A DNA stretch of 7,042 nt from JANLQX01 sp043775075 (GTDB taxonomy: Bacteria > Actinomycetota > Acidimicrobiia > Acidimicrobiales > JANYDT01): assembly GCA_043775075.1 (NCBI GenBank), contig JAYVSS010000337.1, forward strand, positions 1-7,042. Direction: 5' to 3'. Below are positions 5,756-7,042 of this stretch, piece after piece (position 1 is the first letter of the stretch; every line of letters begins with the position of its first letter). Below the pieces are notes generated by a model. The model had not been told where the DNA came from and did no database searches. It saw only the letters and a list, made by a program, of their open reading frames with translations. Both the position numbers and the translations under genes were made by a program.

Positions 5756-6988
5756 CTACTCAATCCTCAGTCCAGATATGGCTCGTGAGATGACCAGCTG
5801 CTGGATTTCCGATGTCCCTTCGAAGATCGTGTGGATCTTTGCATCGCGATGCCAACGTTCCACGGGGTACTCCCGGGTATAGCCGTATCCGCCAAGAATC
5901 TGGATTGCGTCTTCGGTCACGCGCACCGCTGTTTCCGACGCTTTCCACTTGCTCATCGAACCCTCGGCGTTCTTAAATCCACCATTTTTGGACATCCATG
6001 CAGCCCGCCAGATAAGCAAACGTGAGGCATCAATTTCGGTAATCATGTTCGTCAATTTGAACGCTATTGCCTGATTCATGATGATCGGACGGCCGAATGC
6101 TTTGCGCTCTTTTGCGTAGTCAAGTGAATACTCATACGCCGCGCGAGCGATGCCGAGCGCCTGCGCGCCAACCGTTGGTCGGGTTGCTTCGAACGTCGCC
6201 ATTGCTGGCTGCTTACCGCCACCGGAAGCGCCAGCGCCGGGCTTCGTCGCCTCGCGAGCACGGGCCAACTTGGACTCCAACTTCTCCGAACCGCCGAGCA
6301 AGAATTCGGCCGGAATTCGTACATCCTCAAGAATTACTTCAGCAGTATGCGACGCCCGAATACCGTGCTTTTTGTACTTTTGCCCCATCGACAGTCCCTT
6401 GGCCTCCTTCGGGATCACGAATGACGCCTGTCCACGGCTCTTCAGTTCGGGTTCAACCGCGGCAACGACCACATGAATGTTGGCGATGCCACCGTTGGTG
6501 ATCCACGCCTTGGTGCCATTCAGCACCCACTCCTTCTTCTTTTCGTCATAGACAGCGCGCGTACGAAGTGACGACACGTCGGAACCCGCGTCGGGTTCCG
6601 ACACGCAGAAGGCACCGAGCTTCACGTCGTCGGCGGTTCCGTAACACTGGGGTACCCACTCCATGACCTGCTCGGGCGTTCCGTTCCCGGCGATTCCCGC
6701 AGCGGCAAGACCGGAGCCCATAATCGCCATGCCGATACCGGCGTCGCCCCAAAACATCTCCTCCACCACGACCGGCATGGTCAGGCCGCTTTTGTCGGCC
6801 ATGGCGTTCATCAAGAATTCCCAGCCGTACAACCCGTTCTTGGCCGCCTGTTCAACAATCGGCCATGGAAACTCTTCGCGCTCGTCCCACTCGGAAGCAC
6901 TGGGACGGATGACTTCAACGGCGAACTGGTGAACCCAGTCCTTCAGCGCGATTTGATCGTTGTTAAGAGCAAGCGAGAACTCAACCAT
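5756..6988 (-). CDS. Acyl-CoA dehydrogenase (FadE-like)
   Basis: A complete 410-residue FAD-dependent acyl-CoA dehydrogenase that would introduce the 2,3 double bond of an acyl-CoA and pass electrons to electron-transfer flavoprotein in the cytoplasm. Landmarks in order are an N-terminal helical domain (1-120), FAD/substrate segment FCVSEPDAGSD (127-137), WITNGG (162-167), beta-domain motif HGIRASHTAEVILEDVRIP (208-226), YAKERKAFGRPI (291-302), QILGGYGYTREYPVER (363-378) and the catalytic base E390 in IFEGTSEIQ (388-396), the position of Glu376 in medium-chain dehydrogenase. An extra polar, Gly/Ala-rich loop (about 235-265) precedes the helix FEATRPTVGAQALGIARAA and is longer than in classical MCAD. 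The ATG at 6988 has GAGGTG 7 bases upstream. A crotonase fragment follows, suggesting it once headed a beta-oxidation operon. Chain-length specificity cannot be read. Confidence 0.95.
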   Translation of the reverse strand: MVEFSLALNNDQIALKDWVHQFAVEVIRPSASEWDEREEFPWPIVEQAAKNGLYGWEFLMNAMADKSGLTMPVVVEEMFWGDAGIGMAIMGSGLAAAGIAGNGTPEQVMEWVPQCYGTADDVKLGAFCVSEPDAGSDVSSLRTRAVYDEKKKEWVLNGTKAWITNGGIANIHVVVAAVEPELKSRGQASFVIPKEAKGLSMGQKYKKHGIRASHTAEVILEDVRIPAEFLLGGSEKLESKLARAREATKPGAGASGGGKQPAMATFEATRPTVGAQALGIARAAYEYSLDYAKERKAFGRPIIMNQAIAFKLTNMITEIDASRLLIWRAAWMSKNGGFKNAEGSMSKWKASETAVRVTEDAIQILGGYGYTREYPVERWHRDAKIHTIFEGTSEIQQLVISRAISGLRIE

Positions 6989-6995
6989 GAGAAGA

Positions 6996-7001
6996 CACCT
7001 C
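6996..7001 (-). promoter_or_regulatory. Ribosome binding site of the acyl-CoA dehydrogenase gene
   Basis: GAGGTG on the minus strand, 7 bases before the ATG at 6988. With the yceI site it is one of only two convincing Shine-Dalgarno sequences in the window, and it confirms the start. No promoter can be recognised in the remaining 41 bases to the window edge. Confidence 0.75.
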
Positions 7002-7042
7002 GGGGGAAATGGAGTGCTCGGCCTATCGGCGCGAAGCGGGTG

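Overview
This window looks like an ordinary chromosomal segment of a G+C-rich actinobacterium. The evidence is a predicted F420-type luciferase-like oxidoreductase, acyl-CoA dehydrogenase and crotonase-family genes of actinobacterial character, GTG starts, few strong Shine-Dalgarno sites, and one promoter whose start codon sits where transcription should begin. An environmental lineage such as Acidimicrobiia is a reasonable guess, but nothing here fixes the taxonomy. I see no tRNA, rRNA, insertion sequence, CRISPR array or phage gene.

Layout. Bases 1-543 (minus) hold the first 181 codons of a crotonase-family gene that runs off the left edge. Bases 605-1513 (minus) encode an LpqC/PHB-depolymerase-like serine esterase with an N-terminal membrane segment. 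Bases 1596-2207 (minus) hold a decayed malate/L-lactate dehydrogenase-2 family gene that has lost two internal blocks. Divergently, 2266-3381 (plus) encodes an enolase-superfamily enzyme of the mandelate racemase/muconate lactonizing group, followed by 3420-4295 (plus), the LLM flavin/F420 oxidoreductase. These converge on a YceI-family protein (4337-4882, minus), which is divergent from a MarR-family regulator (4974-5444, plus). The 91-base gap between yceI and marR holds two back-to-back promoters whose -35 boxes lie under one inverted repeat. On the right, a complete acyl-CoA dehydrogenase (5756-6988, minus) is followed 30 bases after its stop by a headless crotonase C-terminal fragment (5456-5725).

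How the genes fit together. The acyl-CoA dehydrogenase and crotonase pieces point to beta-oxidation-like acyl-CoA catabolism. The enolase-superfamily enzyme next to an LDH2 remnant suggests a former two-step catabolic pair for a hydroxy or imino acid whose reductase half has been lost. The MarR-YceI pair is the best-supported regulatory unit. The main points of interest are gene decay (two remnants) and the compact shared operator; I did not find convincing evidence of an undescribed system.
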